DNA of 64,000 nt from an uncultured Mycoplasmatota bacterium (GCA_946528555.1 CAMMYS010000033.1:1-64000); one strand, 5' to 3'; shown: positions 16,713-27,355, counted from the stretch's first letter. Program-made: numbers and translations. Notes: generated by a model from the letters alone, not told the origin.

Positions 16713-16982
16713 TTATTTGAAAAAACTATCTATGCTTTCTATTTGACTTTGTAAATAATCTCCAGATACAGTAATTTTATCTTCAAGAGATTTTAATTTA
16801 TCTAATTGTTCTTTATATTGTTTTAAGAAAGCATATGCTTTAAAGAATAGTATAACTAAAATTATTAATCCAACAAGATCAATACCTAATTTTATCCATT
16901 TAGCTATTTGTCTTTTCTTTTCAGCTTTTTCTAATTTAACAACTCTTTCATTTAAATTTTTTATTTCTTCTTCATAATTCAT
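16713..16982 (-). CDS. Small membrane protein with coiled coils on both sides of one helix
   Basis: The start at 16982 (MNYEEEIKN) is preceded by GAGGA. The longer frame to 17021 would include the promoter. The product of 89 residues has an N-terminal heptad helix (LNERVVKLEKAE), one transmembrane segment near 30-48 (LVGLIILVILFF), and a second coiled helix (LKQYKEQLDKLKSLEDK). The layout resembles small holin-like or division-associated proteins, but nothing more can be said. The promoter is divergent from the next gene. Confidence 0.55.
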   Translation of the reverse strand: MNYEEEIKNLNERVVKLEKAEKKRQIAKWIKLGIDLVGLIILVILFFKAYAFLKQYKEQLDKLKSLEDKITVSGDYLQSQIESIDSFFK

Positions 16983-17006
16983 AATACAATCCTCTTTAAT
17001 AAATAT

Positions 17007-17058
17007 ATTATAGCATAACAATAGTTTAATGTGCTATAATCTATTTATAGTAGGTGAT
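17007..17058. promoter_or_regulatory. Divergent pair of extended -10 promoters
   Basis: On the minus strand TGCTATAAT lies at 17007-17015 for the gene starting at 16982. On the plus strand TGCTATAAT lies at 17032-17040, followed by AGGTGAT at 17052-17058, for the gene at 17063. The two -10 regions are only 16 nt apart and use identical 9-mers, so the two promoters must exclude or coordinate each other. Confidence 0.6.
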
Positions 17059-17062
17059 ATAA

Positions 17063-17728
17063 ATGAACGAAGTAGAAACTGAACCATTAACTGAACCAGA
17101 AAAAAAGCCTGAAAAGAAAAAGGGTGGTCCTTTAGGAACAATTTTAGCTATTATTTTTATTGCTATTGTAGTTGTTGGTTTTCCATATTTAGTTTTTAAT
17201 TGGGATATGTTTAAAAATAATGTTGATGAATTATATACTAAAGTAACTGGAAAGTTTTTTAATGTAAGTGGACCAACTAGTGATGAAGTTATTAAAAAAC
17301 GTATTGAAAAATATGTTGGTGGATATAAAGATGAAAAAGAAAATGATTATGGATATTTATTTTTAAGAGATGATTCAACATTTGCTTTTGATACAACATT
17401 AACTGATTGTAATAATCCCTCTGTTGGAACATATACAATTAATGGAAAGAATATTACATTTAAAACAGTTATTAAATATGGATGTGGTGATTGTTTTAGT
17501 ACAACAGATATAAAAGAATATCAAGGCACTATTGATGAAGAAAATAATAGTATATCTATAGTAGATGAACAATATAAAAATGGACTTGCTATATCTGAAG
17601 AATATACATTTAAAAAGACTGATGGATTTGCTGAAGGAGAAGTAGAAAGAAAAAGATTTATCCTTGAACCTATAAATAATGGTAAACCAGAAGATAGTAA
17701 TCAAATGTGGATAGATTGTTCAAGATAA
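17063..17728 (+). CDS. Membrane-anchored protein with lipocalin-like outer domain
   Basis: The 221-residue protein has a Pro/Glu/Lys-rich N-terminus, one transmembrane segment near 24-45 (ILAIIFIAIVVVGFPYLVF), and an outer domain starting near YVGGYKDE. There, strands with VGTYTINGKNITF and a pair of CxxC-like Cys residues (GCGDC) look like small beta-barrel stress or lipocalin-type domains. It lies directly upstream of the L10 operon but has its own promoter, and nothing suggests a ribosomal role. The function is unknown. Confidence 0.6.
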   Translation: MNEVETEPLTEPEKKPEKKKGGPLGTILAIIFIAIVVVGFPYLVFNWDMFKNNVDELYTKVTGKFFNVSGPTSDEVIKKRIEKYVGGYKDEKENDYGYLFLRDDSTFAFDTTLTDCNNPSVGTYTINGKNITFKTVIKYGCGDCFSTTDIKEYQGTIDEENNSISIVDEQYKNGLAISEEYTFKKTDGFAEGEVERKRFILEPINNGKPEDSNQMWIDCSR

Positions 17729-17758
17729 CAAAAAAATGCAAAATATTTAAAAAATCAC

Positions 17759-17787
17759 TTGAAAAATAAGAAAAAGTATTATATAAT
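17759..17787 (+). promoter_or_regulatory. Promoter of the rplJ-rplL operon
   Basis: TTGAAA at 17759-17764 and TATAAT at 17782-17787 have the ideal 17-nt spacing. Transcription should start near 17794, at the head of the L10 leader. Confidence 0.75.
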
Positions 17788-17793
17788 CAATGA

Positions 17794-17895
17794 CGTTGAA
17801 GTGACCAAAGACAGTAAGTACAAAAATAAATCTTACCGAGGAAACAATTTATAATACAAGATTATAACGTTTCCTTGTCATGAGGAAACTTTTTA
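17794..17895 (+). ncRNA. Ribosomal protein L10 leader with terminator/antiterminator switch
   Basis: The sequence contains the hallmarks of the Firmicutes L10 leader: a GACCAAAGACAG segment, then AGTA, and later CTTACCGAGGAAAC, which form the L10(L12)-binding kink-turn stem. AGGAAAC at 17839-17845 can pair with GTTTCCT at 17869-17875. The same GTTTCCT can instead pair with AGGAAAC at 17883-17889, followed by TTTTT, as a terminator. The two pairings exclude each other. In the family, excess L10 complex bound to the leader lowers expression of rplJL. Here that would act by letting the terminator form. Confidence 0.85.
17869..17894 (+). terminator. Attenuator hairpin in the L10 leader
   Basis: The arms GTTTCCT and AGGAAAC form a perfect 7-bp stem with a 7-nt loop, then five T residues. 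It ends 10 nt before the Shine-Dalgarno of rplJ. Confidence 0.8.
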
Positions 17896-17916
17896 ATTAT
17901 AAGAAAGGAGACTTAT

Positions 17917-18420
17917 ATGGCAAGTAAAGAAATTCTTAAACAAAAAGAAGCTGTAGTAAAAGAAATAACTGAAAAACTTGAAAATTCTAAAACATTCTTG
18001 TTATTAAATTATCAAGGTTTAACAGTTAGTGAAATTGCTGAGTTAAGAAATAGTTTAAGAGATGTTAATTCTGATATTAAAGTTTATAAAAATACTCTTA
18101 TGAATTTAGCATTAAAGAATAAGAAGATTGAATTAAACGATTATATGTCAGGACCTAATGCTTATTTATTCTCTGATTCAATTATTGAACCAATCAAGGT
18201 TGTTAGTAAGTTTGCTAAAGAACATCCAGCTTTAGAAGTAAGAGTTGGATACATTGATAATGAACTTGTTGATGTTAATACAATTAATCAATATGCAACT
18301 ATTCCAAGTATGGAAGGATTACTTACAATGTTTGCTGGTGGTTTAATTGAACATGTAAGAAATTTAAGTATTGGACTTAATTTATATGCTGAAAAGTTAG
18401 AAAAAGGAGGGAATAACTAA
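17917..18420 (+). CDS. rplJ: Ribosomal protein L10 (uL10)
   Basis: The 167-residue protein forms the base of the ribosomal stalk, binding 23S rRNA and L7/L12 dimers. The sequence has the family pattern [17 protein letters not shown], then [12 protein letters not shown], then GPNAYLF, and the C-terminal helix that docks L12. The length is normal. AAAGGAG lies upstream. The gene sits behind an L10 leader, and rplL starts on the last base of its stop codon. The usual upstream neighbours rplK and rplA are not present here. Confidence 0.97.
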   Translation: MASKEILKQKEAVVKEITEKLENSKTFLLLNYQGLTVSEIAELRNSLRDVNSDIKVYKNTLMNLALKNKKIELNDYMSGPNAYLFSDSIIEPIKVVSKFAKEHPALEVRVGYIDNELVDVNTINQYATIPSMEGLLTMFAGGLIEHVRNLSIGLNLYAEKLEKGGNN

Positions 18421-18794
18421 TGGCAAAAATTGAAAACAAAGATATTATCGAAGCTTTAAAAGAAAAAACTATTCTTGAAGTTAAAGAATTAGTTGATATG
18501 ATGAAAGAAGAATTTGGTGTTGATCCAAGTGCTGTAGCTGTTGCTGCTGCTCCTGCTGCAGCTGCTGAAGATACTGGTGCTGATGCTGGTGTTAAAACAG
18601 TTGTATTAAAAGATTCTGGTGCTCAAAAATTACAAGTTATTAAAGTAATTAGAGAAGTAACTGGATTAGGTCTTAAAGAAGCTAAAGATATCGCTGATGC
18701 TGGTGGAAACGTTAAAGAAGGAATTCCTGCTGCTGAAGCTGATGAATTAAAAGCTAAATTAGAAGAAGCTGGCGCTACTGTAGAATTAGCTTAA
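18420..18794 (+). CDS. rplL: Ribosomal protein L7/L12 (bL12)
   Basis: The 124-residue stalk protein recruits translation GTPases. It has the N-terminal dimerisation helix, an Ala/Pro-rich hinge ([10 protein letters not shown]), and the C-terminal domain with [17 protein letters not shown]. The start overlaps the rplJ stop by one base (TAATG). GGAGGG just upstream is a strong ribosome site, suited to the higher copy number of L12. A terminator follows, which may let part of the transcription through to the methylase and rpoBC. Confidence 0.98.
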   Translation: MAKIENKDIIEALKEKTILEVKELVDMMKEEFGVDPSAVAVAAAPAAAAEDTGADAGVKTVVLKDSGAQKLQVIKVIREVTGLGLKEAKDIADAGGNVKEGIPAAEADELKAKLEEAGATVELA

Positions 18795-18812
18795 TCTAAT
18801 AACTAAAATAAT

Positions 18813-18839
18813 AACCCTTTTATTTACAAAGGGTTTTTT
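18813..18839 (+). terminator. Terminator after rplL
   Basis: AACCCTTT (18813-18820) pairs with AAAGGGTT (18828-18835) and is followed by a T-run. It separates rplJL from the methylase and rpoBC. Confidence 0.8.
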
Positions 18840-18890
18840 GCGTTATAAGGACGCAGTAAAAATAATACGAAGAAAGGGGAACTATATTTA

Positions 18891-19487
18891 ATGAGTCATT
18901 ATTTTACAAACGATAAAAATTTGGTTAGTAATGTTAAAGAACTCGTATATAAATATAGTTCCTTTTCGTTTGTATTTTTATCAGATAATGGTGTGTTTTC
19001 TAAGAAATATATTGATTATGGAAGCAAACTATTATTAGAAACTTATTTAAGTGTTGAAGAAAGACCCTTAAGAGTACTAGATGTAGGATGCGGGTATGGT
19101 TTTATTGGAACAGTAATATCTGTTGTTAATAAATCATATGTTGATATGATAGATATCAATAAAAGAGCAGTACATTTAGCAAAAAGAAATACTAAAAAAT
19201 TAAAAGAATTCAATGGTAATATTTTCGAAAGTGATGCTTATAGTGAAGTTAAAGACAAATATGATGTTGTTATAACTAATCCACCAATTAGAGTAGGTAA
19301 AGCTAAAGTATTAGAAATATTACTTGGTGCTTTTGATCATATGAATGAAAATGGAACATTATATTTTGTAATTCGTAAAGATCAAGGTGCACTATCAATA
19401 GCAAAAATAATAAAAGAAAACAAATGTGAAATTGAAACGATTAGCAAAGAAAAAGGTTACTTTATATATAAAGTAAGAAAAAATTAA
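18891..19487 (+). CDS. RsmC/YbxB-like class I methyltransferase
   Basis: The 198-residue protein matches the short form of RsmC (16S rRNA guanine-N2 methylase family), known as YbxB in Bacillus. Motifs are SHYFTND at the start, VLDVGCGYGFIG near residues 61-72 (SAM binding), DINKRAV, and VITNPPIR near 126-133 (catalytic NPP). The position between rplL and rpoB is the conserved one in Firmicutes. AAAGGGGA precedes the start. The target base is inferred from the family and was not proven for YbxB-type proteins. Confidence 0.88.
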   Translation: MSHYFTNDKNLVSNVKELVYKYSSFSFVFLSDNGVFSKKYIDYGSKLLLETYLSVEERPLRVLDVGCGYGFIGTVISVVNKSYVDMIDINKRAVHLAKRNTKKLKEFNGNIFESDAYSEVKDKYDVVITNPPIRVGKAKVLEILLGAFDHMNENGTLYFVIRKDQGALSIAKIIKENKCEIETISKEKGYFIYKVRKN

Positions 19488-19503
19488 TTTTTAAAAAACA
19501 CTG

Positions 19504-19533
19504 TTGACATATTGAAAACATATGTGCTAAAAT
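19504..19533 (+). promoter_or_regulatory. Promoter of rpoBC
   Basis: TTGACA at 19504-19509 and TAAAAT at 19528-19533, preceded by TGC (extended -10), are spaced 18 nt. This gives rpoBC its own start in addition to possible read-through from rplJL. Confidence 0.7.
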
Positions 19534-19604
19534 TATAAATTGCAGTACATTTGTTTTATTATTAAAATTTGTGTTCTTTAAAAATTTAGGATTGGGGTGA
19601 AATA

Positions 19605-22600
19605 GTGGCATACAAAACTGTTAAATTTGGTGACCATAGAGAAAGAAGAAGTTTCTCAACAAAGCGTAGTACGCTAGAACTTTCTAATCTTTTAGAAGTT
19701 CAAAAAGATTCATTTGACTTATTTTTAAAGGAAGGTATTAGAGAAGTATTTGATGACATTTTCCCAGTAGAAAGCTTTTCAGGATCACTATCATTAGAAT
19801 TTGGTGATTATTATTTTGATGAGCCAAAATATTCTGTTAAGGAAAGTCGTGAAAGAAAAGTTACTTATGCAGCTCCTTTAAAAGTCAAAGCTAGACTATT
19901 TATAAATGAGACTGGAGAAGTAAAAGAACAAGAAGTATTCTTAGGTGATATGCCATTAATGACTGATACTGCATCATTTATTATAAATGGAGCAGAAAGA
20001 GTTATTAATAGTCAACTTGTTATGGGACCATCTTGCTATTACAAAAATGAAGTAGATAAGAGTGGTAGAAATATCATTTCAAGTGAAGTAAGACCTAATA
20101 AAGGAACTTGGCTAGAATATGAATTAGATGCCAGGGGTATTTTGTATGTAAGAATTGATAGAACTAGAAAAGTTACAGTTACTACATTATTACGTGCATT
20201 AGGACTTTCATCTAATGAAGAAATACTTGAATTATTTGGTCAAGATGAATATTTAATTAATACTTTAGAAAAAGATTCTACTAAGAATACTGATGAAGCA
20301 TTAATTGAAATATATGAAAAATTAAGACCAGGTGAACCAGCTACTTTAGATTCAGCTAAAAACCAATTAATCGTTAGATTCTTTGATAAATTTAGATATG
20401 ATTTAGGTAAAGTTGGTAGATATAAATTCAATAAGAAATTAAACGTATTAGATAGATTAATTAACAATAAAATAGCTCAAGATATTAAAGATGGTAATAA
20501 AGTAGTTGTTAAAAAAGGAACAGTTATTACTAAAGATATCTTAGAAGAAATTAAACCATTATTCCAAAATGGATATGGTGTAAAAGAAGTGACTATTAAC
20601 GAAGAACTTGACACATATAATAAAATTCAAGAAGTTTTAGTATATGCTAATGATGATTCAGATAAAATCATTAAAGTTATCGGTAATGATCAAACAATTG
20701 ATACTAAGAGATTAACTATTTCTGATGTATATGCTTCATTATCATATTATATTTGCTTATTATATGGTATTGGTAAATATGATGAAATAGATCACTTAGG
20801 AAATAGACGTGTAAGACAAGTTGGTGAAACAATCCAAAATCAATTTAGAATTGGTATTGCACGTATGGAAAGACAAATTAGAGATAAGATGTCTACTCAA
20901 GAAATAGATGCAGTTACACCAAAATCATTAATTAATATTAGACCTGTAACAGCAGCATTAAAAGAATTCTTTGGAAGTTCTCAACTTTCAAAATTCATGG
21001 ATCAAATTAATCCACTTGCTGAATTAAATGATAAGAGAAGACTTAGTGCTCTTGGACCTGGTGGTTTATCAAGAGAAAGAGCTGGTATGGAAGTTCGTGA
21101 CGTTAATCCATCACACTATGGTAGAATTTGTCCAATTGAAACACCAGAAGGTCAAAACATTGGTTTAATTACATCACTTGCATCATATGCAAGAGTAAAT
21201 GAATATGGATTTATTACAACTCCATATAGAAAAGTAGTTAATAATACTGTTACTGATGAAATAGTATATATGACTGCTGATGAAGAAGAAGATTACTATA
21301 TTAGCCCAGCTACTATTAATGTAGATAAAAATGGGGTAATTACAGATGAACAAGTACCAGTTAGATTTAATAAAGATAACTTAATTGTTACACCTGATAA
21401 AGTAGATTATATTGATGTTTCACCATCACAAATCGTATCTGTTACAACAAGTATGATTCCATTCATGGAACATGACGATGCTAACAGAACATTAATGGGT
21501 GCAAACATGCAAAGACAAGCTGTACCACTAATGATTACAGAAGCTCCTATTGTAGGAACTGGTGTTGAAGCTGCAATTGCTAGAGATAGCGGATGTTCAG
21601 TAGTTAGTGATATAGATGGTGTTATTGAATATGTTGATGCTAAGAAAATTATCGTAGCTAACTCTAAAGAAAAGAGAGTATATGAATTAATTAGTTATCA
21701 AAGAAGTAATGCAGAAACTTGTTATAATCAAAGACCTATTGTTAAAAAAGGTGAAAAAGTTCATAAAGGTGAAATCATTGCTGATGGACCTTCTACTGAC
21801 CAAGGAGAAATTGCTTTAGGTAAAAACTTAGTAGTAGCATTCATGACTTATAATGGTTATAACTATGAAGATGCTGTTATCCTAAATGAAAGAATAGTTA
21901 AAGATGATGTTCTTACATCTATCCATTTAGAAATGAAAGAAATTGAATGTCGTGATACAAAATTAGGACCAGAAGAATTTACAAGAGACATTCCAAATAT
22001 TTCAGAAGAAGCTCGTAAGAACTTAGATGAAAATGGTATTGTAAGAATCGGTACTGAAGTTAAAGAAAATGATATTCTTGTTGGAAAAGTTACTCCAAAA
22101 GGAATGCAAGAATTATCTTCAGAAGAAAAATTATTACATGCAATCTTTGGTGAAAAAACAAGAGAAGTTAGAGATACTTCACTAAGAGTTTCACATGGAT
22201 GCTCAGGAATTGTACATGATGTACAAATATTTACTAAAGAAAACTCTGATGAATTACCAGCAGGTGTTTCAAAAATAGTAAGAGTTTACTTAGTTAAGAA
22301 GAGAAAGATTCAAGTTGGAGATAAAATGGCTGGTCGTCATGGTAACAAAGGTGTTTGTTCACTTATCTTACCTGAAGAAGATATGCCATATTTACCAGAT
22401 GGTACTCCAGTAGATATTATATTAAACCCACTAGGTGTTCCTTCTCGTATGAACTTAGGACAAATCCTAGAATTACACTTAGGAATGGCTGGTAAGAAAT
22501 TAGGCGTTCATTATGCAACACCAATATTCAATAGTGCTACTGAAGAAGACATTATTGAACAAACTAAAGAAGCTGGACTTGATCCTGATTATAAATCTTG

Positions 22601-23258
22601 GGTTTATGATGGACGTACTGGTGAAAGATTTGATAAACGTGTAGCTGTTGGTGTTATGTACATGATAAGACTTGTACATATGGTTGATGATAAGATTCAT
22701 GCTCGTGCAACTGGACCTTACTCATTAGTTACTCAACAACCACTTGGTGGTAAAGCTCAATTCGGTGGTCAAAGATTTGGAGAAATGGAAGTTTGGGCAT
22801 TATATGCATATGGTGCTGCTCATATCTTACAAGAAGTTCTTACTGTTAAATCAGATGATGTAGTAGGACGTGTAAGAGTATATGAAGCACTTGTTAAAGG
22901 TAAACCTGTTCCAAGTCCAGGTATTCCAGAATCATTTAGAGTATTAATTAAAGAATTCCAAGCTTTAGGATTAGATATTCAAATGATAGATAACAAAGGA
23001 GAATTAAGAAATATCAAAGATCTTGAAAGAGAAGAAGATAAAGAAGATACTCCAGTATCAATTGAAGAAATAGGAAAACCTGAAGAACCAGAGACTGATG
23101 AAAGCGAATATGAAGACGTTCAACCTGATGAAGAATTAGATGATGAAGATTATTCAGATATTGAGGATTTCGATCCTGACGATGATGATCTAGATTACGA
23201 AGAAGAATATGGACTTGATGATAATTTTGAAGATGAATATGAAAGGGGTGAAGAATAA
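19605..23258 (+). CDS. rpoB: RNA polymerase beta subunit
   Basis: The 1,217-residue catalytic subunit starts at GTG after GGGGTG. Conserved blocks are intact, for example [45 protein letters not shown] and [19 protein letters not shown]. In the rifampicin-binding pocket it has Lys463 where E. coli has Gln513 and Asp476 where E. coli has His526; both changes are known resistance substitutions in other species. The last 70 or so residues form a very acidic tail ([17 protein letters not shown]). The rpoC start overlaps the stop by one base. Confidence 0.99.
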   Translation: MAYKTVKFGDHRERRSFSTKRSTLELSNLLEVQKDSFDLFLKEGIREVFDDIFPVESFSGSLSLEFGDYYFDEPKYSVKESRERKVTYAAPLKVKARLFINETGEVKEQEVFLGDMPLMTDTASFIINGAERVINSQLVMGPSCYYKNEVDKSGRNIISSEVRPNKGTWLEYELDARGILYVRIDRTRKVTVTTLLRALGLSSNEEILELFGQDEYLINTLEKDSTKNTDEALIEIYEKLRPGEPATLDSAKNQLIVRFFDKFRYDLGKVGRYKFNKKLNVLDRLINNKIAQDIKDGNKVVVKKGTVITKDILEEIKPLFQNGYGVKEVTINEELDTYNKIQEVLVYANDDSDKIIKVIGNDQTIDTKRLTISDVYASLSYYICLLYGIGKYDEIDHLGNRRVRQVGETIQNQFRIGIARMERQIRDKMSTQEIDAVTPKSLINIRPVTAALKEFFGSSQLSKFMDQINPLAELNDKRRLSALGPGGLSRERAGMEVRDVNPSHYGRICPIETPEGQNIGLITSLASYARVNEYGFITTPYRKVVNNTVTDEIVYMTADEEEDYYISPATINVDKNGVITDEQVPVRFNKDNLIVTPDKVDYIDVSPSQIVSVTTSMIPFMEHDDANRTLMGANMQRQAVPLMITEAPIVGTGVEAAIARDSGCSVVSDIDGVIEYVDAKKIIVANSKEKRVYELISYQRSNAETCYNQRPIVKKGEKVHKGEIIADGPSTDQGEIALGKNLVVAFMTYNGYNYEDAVILNERIVKDDVLTSIHLEMKEIECRDTKLGPEEFTRDIPNISEEARKNLDENGIVRIGTEVKENDILVGKVTPKGMQELSSEEKLLHAIFGEKTREVRDTSLRVSHGCSGIVHDVQIFTKENSDELPAGVSKIVRVYLVKKRKIQVGDKMAGRHGNKGVCSLILPEEDMPYLPDGTPVDIILNPLGVPSRMNLGQILELHLGMAGKKLGVHYATPIFNSATEEDIIEQTKEAGLDPDYKSWVYDGRTGERFDKRVAVGVMYMIRLVHMVDDKIHARATGPYSLVTQQPLGGKAQFGGQRFGEMEVWALYAYGAAHILQEVLTVKSDDVVGRVRVYEALVKGKPVPSPGIPESFRVLIKEFQALGLDIQMIDNKGELRNIKDLEREEDKEDTPVSIEEIGKPEEPETDESEYEDVQPDEELDDEDYSDIEDFDPDDDDLDYEEEYGLDDNFEDEYERGEE

Positions 23259-26200
23259 TGATAGATGTTAATGAATTTGAAGGAATTCGTATAGGTATTG
23301 CTTCTCCTGAAAAGATTCTTGAATGGTCATATGGTGAAGTTAAAAAACCTGAAACAATCAATTATAGAACTTTAAACCCTGAAAGAGATGGACTTTTCTG
23401 TGAAAAAATCTTCGGTCCAACAAAAGACTTTGAATGTACTTGTAAAAAGTATAAAAGATTAAGATATAAAAATGTTATTTGTGATAGATGTGGTGTAGAA
23501 GTTACTCGTGCTAAAGTTAGACGTGAGAGAATGGGACATATCAAATTAGCTAGTCCTGTTTCTCACATCTGGTATGCTAAAGGAGTACCTCCAAAAATGG
23601 GTCTAGTTTTAGATATTTCACCTCGTGAATTAGAAGAAGTATTATATTTCGTAAGTTATATAGTATTAGATCCAGGAACTGCTCCACTTGCTAAAAAGCA
23701 AACATTATCTGATAAAGAATACAGAGCATATTATGAAAAATATGGTGATGAATTCAGAGTAGGAATGGGTGCTGAAGCAGTTAAAGAATTATTACAAGAA
23801 GTTGATCTTGAAAAAGAAGTAGAAGCTTTAAAGAAAGAAGTAGATAAAGCACAAGGTCAAAAGAAATTAAGATTAATTAAGAGATTAGATTGCTTACAAG
23901 CATTCTTAGATAGTGGTAATAGACCTGAATGGATGATCTTAGATGTTCTTCCTGTATTACCACCAGATTTAAGACCAATGATTCAACTTCCTGGTGGAAG
24001 ATTTGCAACTTCTGATTTAAATGATTTATATAGAAGAATTATTAATAGAAATAATCGTCTTAAAAAATTAATTGAATTAGAAGCACCAACAATCATTGTT
24101 CAAAATGAAAAACGTATGCTTCAAGAAGCAGTAGATGCATTAATCGATAACGGAAGACGTGGAAGAAGTGTTCAAGGTGTAGGTAATAGACCTCTTAAAT
24201 CATTATCTTCTATGTTAAAAGGAAAACAAGGTAGATTTAGACAAAACTTACTAGGTAAACGTGTTGATTACTCAGGACGTAGTGTTATCGTAGTAGGACC
24301 AAATCTAAAAATGTATCAATGTGGTGTTCCAAAAGATATGGCTTTAGAATTATTCAAACCATATGTTATGCAACAATTAGTTGAAAGAGGAATTGCTCAC
24401 AATATTAAAGCTGCTAAGAAGATTATAGATGTTCAAGATGAAAGAGTATGGGATGTAGTTGAAGATGTTATTCGTGAACATCCAGTATTATTAAACCGTG
24501 CTCCAACTCTACATAGACTTTCAATTCAAGCATTCGAACCAGTACTTGTATCTGGTAAAGCTTTAAGATTACACCCACTTGTATGTTCTGGATTTAACGC
24601 AGACTTCGATGGTGACCAAATGGCTATTCACATTCCAATTAGTGAAGAAGCTCAAGCTGAAGCTAGATTATTAATGTTAGGTGCTAATAACATTTTAGAC
24701 CCTAAAGATGGTAAACCAATTGTTACTCCATCACAAGATATGGTTTTAGGTAATTATTATATTACTTTAGAACTTCCTGGTGAAGAAAATGAAGGTAAAG
24801 CATTTAAAGATCCAAATGAAGCTTTAATGGCATATGAAAGAAGAGAAATTACTCTTCATACAAGAATTTGTATTCCAACAAAAGCATTTAAACATAAGAT
24901 TTGGACAGATGAACAAAAAGAAAAATATTTAGTAACTACTGCTGGTAAAATTATATTTAATGAAATTTTCCCAGATACTTATCCATATATTAATGAAGGA
25001 AGCAAAGAAAATATTGAGTTTATGACTCCAGATAAGTTCTTTATTGAAAGAGGACAAAACTTACCAGAAGTTGTAGCAAGTATGCCAGTAATTCCTGCAT
25101 TAGTTAAAAAGGATTTAGGAAAAATAATTGCTCAAATATTTAAGAGATATAAGACTACTGAAACTTCAATATTCTTAGATAAATTAAAAGATTTAGGTTT
25201 CAAATATAGTACTAAGTCTGGTATTACAATATCACTTTCTGATATTCCAATTAACCATGAAAAAGATAGTATTATTGCTGAAACAAGAGAAACTATTGAA
25301 AAGATTAATAAACAATTTAAACGTGGTCTTATAACTGATGAAGAAAGACATAATAAAGTTATTAAATTATGGACAGATGCAACTACTAATGTTCAAGGAA
25401 AATTAGGAGACATCTTAAAAGAAGATGTTGAAAATCCACTTTCAATGATTATTAATTCTGGAGCCAGAGGTTCTGCTAACCAATTAGGACAACTAGCTGG
25501 TATGCGTGGTATTATGGCTAAACCAGATGGTGGTCAAGTAGAAATTCCAATCCTAGCATCATTTAGAGAAGGATTAGACGTTCAAGAATTCTTCTTATCA
25601 ACACACGGTTCTAGAAAAGGTACAGCAGATACAGCTCTTAAGACTGCAGATGCTGGATACTTAACAAGACGTTTAGTTGATGTAGTACAAGATATAATTG
25701 TAAAAGAAGAAGATTGTGGAACTATCCAAGGAATTGAAGTAGAAGCATTCATAGATGAAAAGAGTGGAAACGTAATTGAATCATTTAGAGATAGAATAGT
25801 AGGACGTTATTCAAATCAAAAAGTTATACATCCTGAAACAAAAGAAGTTCTTGTTGATAAAGGTGCATTAATTACTGAAAGAATAGCTGATAAAATTATC
25901 GCTGCTGGAATCTCTAAGATGGAAATCAGAAGCGTTCTTACATGTAAATGCGCTAATGGAATTTGCCAAAAATGTTATGGTCTTAACTTAGCAACTGGAA
26001 ATGTTGTTGAAGTTGGAGAAGCAACAGGTATTATGGCTGCTCAATCAATTGGTGAACCAGGTACTCAGTTAACAATGCGTACATTCCACACTGGTGGTGT
26101 TGCATCAGCTGCTGATATCACTCAAGGTCTTCCAAGAGTTGAAGAGTTATTCGAAGCAAGAATTCCAAAAGCAAAAGCAACAATTGCTGAAATCGATGGT

Positions 26201-26932
26201 AAGATTACTAAGATTACAGATGATAAAAATGGTAGATTTAAAATTTACATTACAAATGATATTGAAACAAGAGAACATGTTACTCAATATAATGCTAAAC
26301 TAAAAGTTGAAAAAGGTGACCAAGTAGTAGCAGGACAAGCACTTACTGAAGGAAGTATTAGTCCAAAAGAATTACTTGCTGTAACTGACCCAACTACAGT
26401 TGAACAATATATCTTAAAAGAAATACAAAATGTATATAAGAGTCAAGGTGTTGATGTTTCAGATAAGCATGTTGAAACAGTTGTTAGAAGAATGATTACT
26501 AAAGTTAAAGTTGTAGATCCAGGAGATACTAACTTAGTTGAAGGAGTAAATGTTCCATTAAGAGAATTTGCTGAAATCAATAAGCCAGTTATCTTAAGTG
26601 GTGGCGTACCAGCAACAGGAAAACCTGTAATGTTAGGTATTACAAAAGCATCTTTAGAAACAGATTCATTCTTATCAGCTGCATCATTCCAAGAAACAAC
26701 AAGAATATTAACAGATGCTGCTACTCGTGGTAAAGTTGATATGTTAAACGGATTAAAAGAAAACGTTATTCTTGGTAAGTTAATTCCTGCTGGTACTGGT
26801 GCAAAACAATATAACAATATTGAAGTTATGCTAAAAAATGAACTTTTAGATGATGACGCTGCAGAAGTATTAGAAGAAAAATTCTTAACAGATGATGCAA
26901 ATGAAGAAACTGTTAAAGGAGCTTTAGAATAA
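23258..26932 (+). CDS. rpoC: RNA polymerase beta-prime subunit
   Basis: The 1,224-residue subunit holds the catalytic magnesium site NADFDGDQM and both zinc sites: the N-terminal [20 protein letters not shown] region and the second site [11 protein letters not shown]. The bridge and trigger helix region ([20 protein letters not shown]) is standard. The length fits Bacilli. The start overlaps rpoB by one base (TAATG) with AAAGGGGTG upstream. A strong terminator follows, so the operon ends here. Confidence 0.99.
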   Translation: MIDVNEFEGIRIGIASPEKILEWSYGEVKKPETINYRTLNPERDGLFCEKIFGPTKDFECTCKKYKRLRYKNVICDRCGVEVTRAKVRRERMGHIKLASPVSHIWYAKGVPPKMGLVLDISPRELEEVLYFVSYIVLDPGTAPLAKKQTLSDKEYRAYYEKYGDEFRVGMGAEAVKELLQEVDLEKEVEALKKEVDKAQGQKKLRLIKRLDCLQAFLDSGNRPEWMILDVLPVLPPDLRPMIQLPGGRFATSDLNDLYRRIINRNNRLKKLIELEAPTIIVQNEKRMLQEAVDALIDNGRRGRSVQGVGNRPLKSLSSMLKGKQGRFRQNLLGKRVDYSGRSVIVVGPNLKMYQCGVPKDMALELFKPYVMQQLVERGIAHNIKAAKKIIDVQDERVWDVVEDVIREHPVLLNRAPTLHRLSIQAFEPVLVSGKALRLHPLVCSGFNADFDGDQMAIHIPISEEAQAEARLLMLGANNILDPKDGKPIVTPSQDMVLGNYYITLELPGEENEGKAFKDPNEALMAYERREITLHTRICIPTKAFKHKIWTDEQKEKYLVTTAGKIIFNEIFPDTYPYINEGSKENIEFMTPDKFFIERGQNLPEVVASMPVIPALVKKDLGKIIAQIFKRYKTTETSIFLDKLKDLGFKYSTKSGITISLSDIPINHEKDSIIAETRETIEKINKQFKRGLITDEERHNKVIKLWTDATTNVQGKLGDILKEDVENPLSMIINSGARGSANQLGQLAGMRGIMAKPDGGQVEIPILASFREGLDVQEFFLSTHGSRKGTADTALKTADAGYLTRRLVDVVQDIIVKEEDCGTIQGIEVEAFIDEKSGNVIESFRDRIVGRYSNQKVIHPETKEVLVDKGALITERIADKIIAAGISKMEIRSVLTCKCANGICQKCYGLNLATGNVVEVGEATGIMAAQSIGEPGTQLTMRTFHTGGVASAADITQGLPRVEELFEARIPKAKATIAEIDGKITKITDDKNGRFKIYITNDIETREHVTQYNAKLKVEKGDQVVAGQALTEGSISPKELLAVTDPTTVEQYILKEIQNVYKSQGVDVSDKHVETVVRRMITKVKVVDPGDTNLVEGVNVPLREFAEINKPVILSGGVPATGKPVMLGITKASLETDSFLSAASFQETTRILTDAATRGKVDMLNGLKENVILGKLIPAGTGAKQYNNIEVMLKNELLDDDAAEVLEEKFLTDDANEETVKGALE

Positions 26933-26935
26933 TAT

Positions 26936-26966
26936 AAAAGTACTCATTAATTGAGTACTTTTTTTA
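26936..26966 (+). terminator. Terminator of rpoBC
   Basis: AAAAGTACTCA (26936-26946) pairs with TGAGTACTTTT (26952-26962), with more T residues to 26966. Confidence 0.85.
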
Positions 26967-26978
26967 TTGATAAAATAA

Positions 26979-27148
26979 TGTTAAAATGATAACAGGTGAT
27001 ATGATGCTAAATCGTATTAAAAATAGTATAAGCAATATAAGAAGAAATGAATCCAACATTAAATGGTGAATTTGGTGAAGATCAAACTCAAGAAGAAAGA
27101 GAAATAACTGAAGTAGAAAAATTTGGAATAAATACGTTCCAATTATGA
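26979..27148 (+). pseudogene. Possible small frameshifted gene with its own promoter
   Basis: TGTTAAAAT (26979-26987) and AGGTGAT (26994-27000) look like a normal promoter and ribosome site. A frame from 27004 gives 21 residues (basic, Arg/Asn/Ile-rich) before TGA at 27067. A second frame from 27047 gives 33 acidic residues (GEDQTQEEREITEVEK) to TGA at 27146. A single frameshift near 27045 would join them into one protein of about 47 residues. It could be a broken small gene or two real small frames. The evidence is weak. Confidence 0.3.
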
Positions 27149-27163
27149 TATAATATGGTGGTG
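27146..27163 (+). promoter_or_regulatory. Extended -10 promoter and Shine-Dalgarno before the ffh unit
   Basis: TGATATAAT at 27146-27154 is a perfect extended -10, and GGTGGTG at 27157-27163 precedes the ATG at 27169. The -10 shares bases with the stop of the upstream small frame. Confidence 0.6.
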
Positions 27164-27168
27164 AAATT

Positions 27169-27342
27169 ATGTTTAAGAAATTGAAAAAGATTAAAAACTT
27201 AGCAATTATATTTATATCAATATTTTTGATATTTGTAATTGCATCAAATGTGTTTTTAATAGTAACTAATATAAGATTAGGAGAGAAATTAGAAGCTTTC
27301 ACAAATGAATATTCTTATTGTAGAAATAATGCAATTGACTAA
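27169..27342 (+). CDS. Small single-pass membrane protein, first gene of the ffh unit
   Basis: The 57-residue frame has a basic N-terminus (MFKKLKKIKN), one long hydrophobic helix (about 11-34), and a short outer tail with one Cys. GGTGGTG and a perfect extended -10 lie upstream, and ffh starts 13 nt after the stop. Ffh is usually preceded by ylxM in Firmicutes, and this protein is not YlxM. It could be a substrate-like or regulatory membrane peptide for the SRP pathway, which is a guess from position. Confidence 0.6.
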   Translation: MFKKLKKIKNLAIIFISIFLIFVIASNVFLIVTNIRLGEKLEAFTNEYSYCRNNAID

Positions 27343-27355
27343 AAGGAGTTAAACT

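Noticed and set aside
23014..23361. Antisense frame of 115 codons over the end of rpoB
   Set aside because: It is the mirror of the acidic tail (Leu/Ile/His-rich reading) and lacks a promoter and ribosome site.
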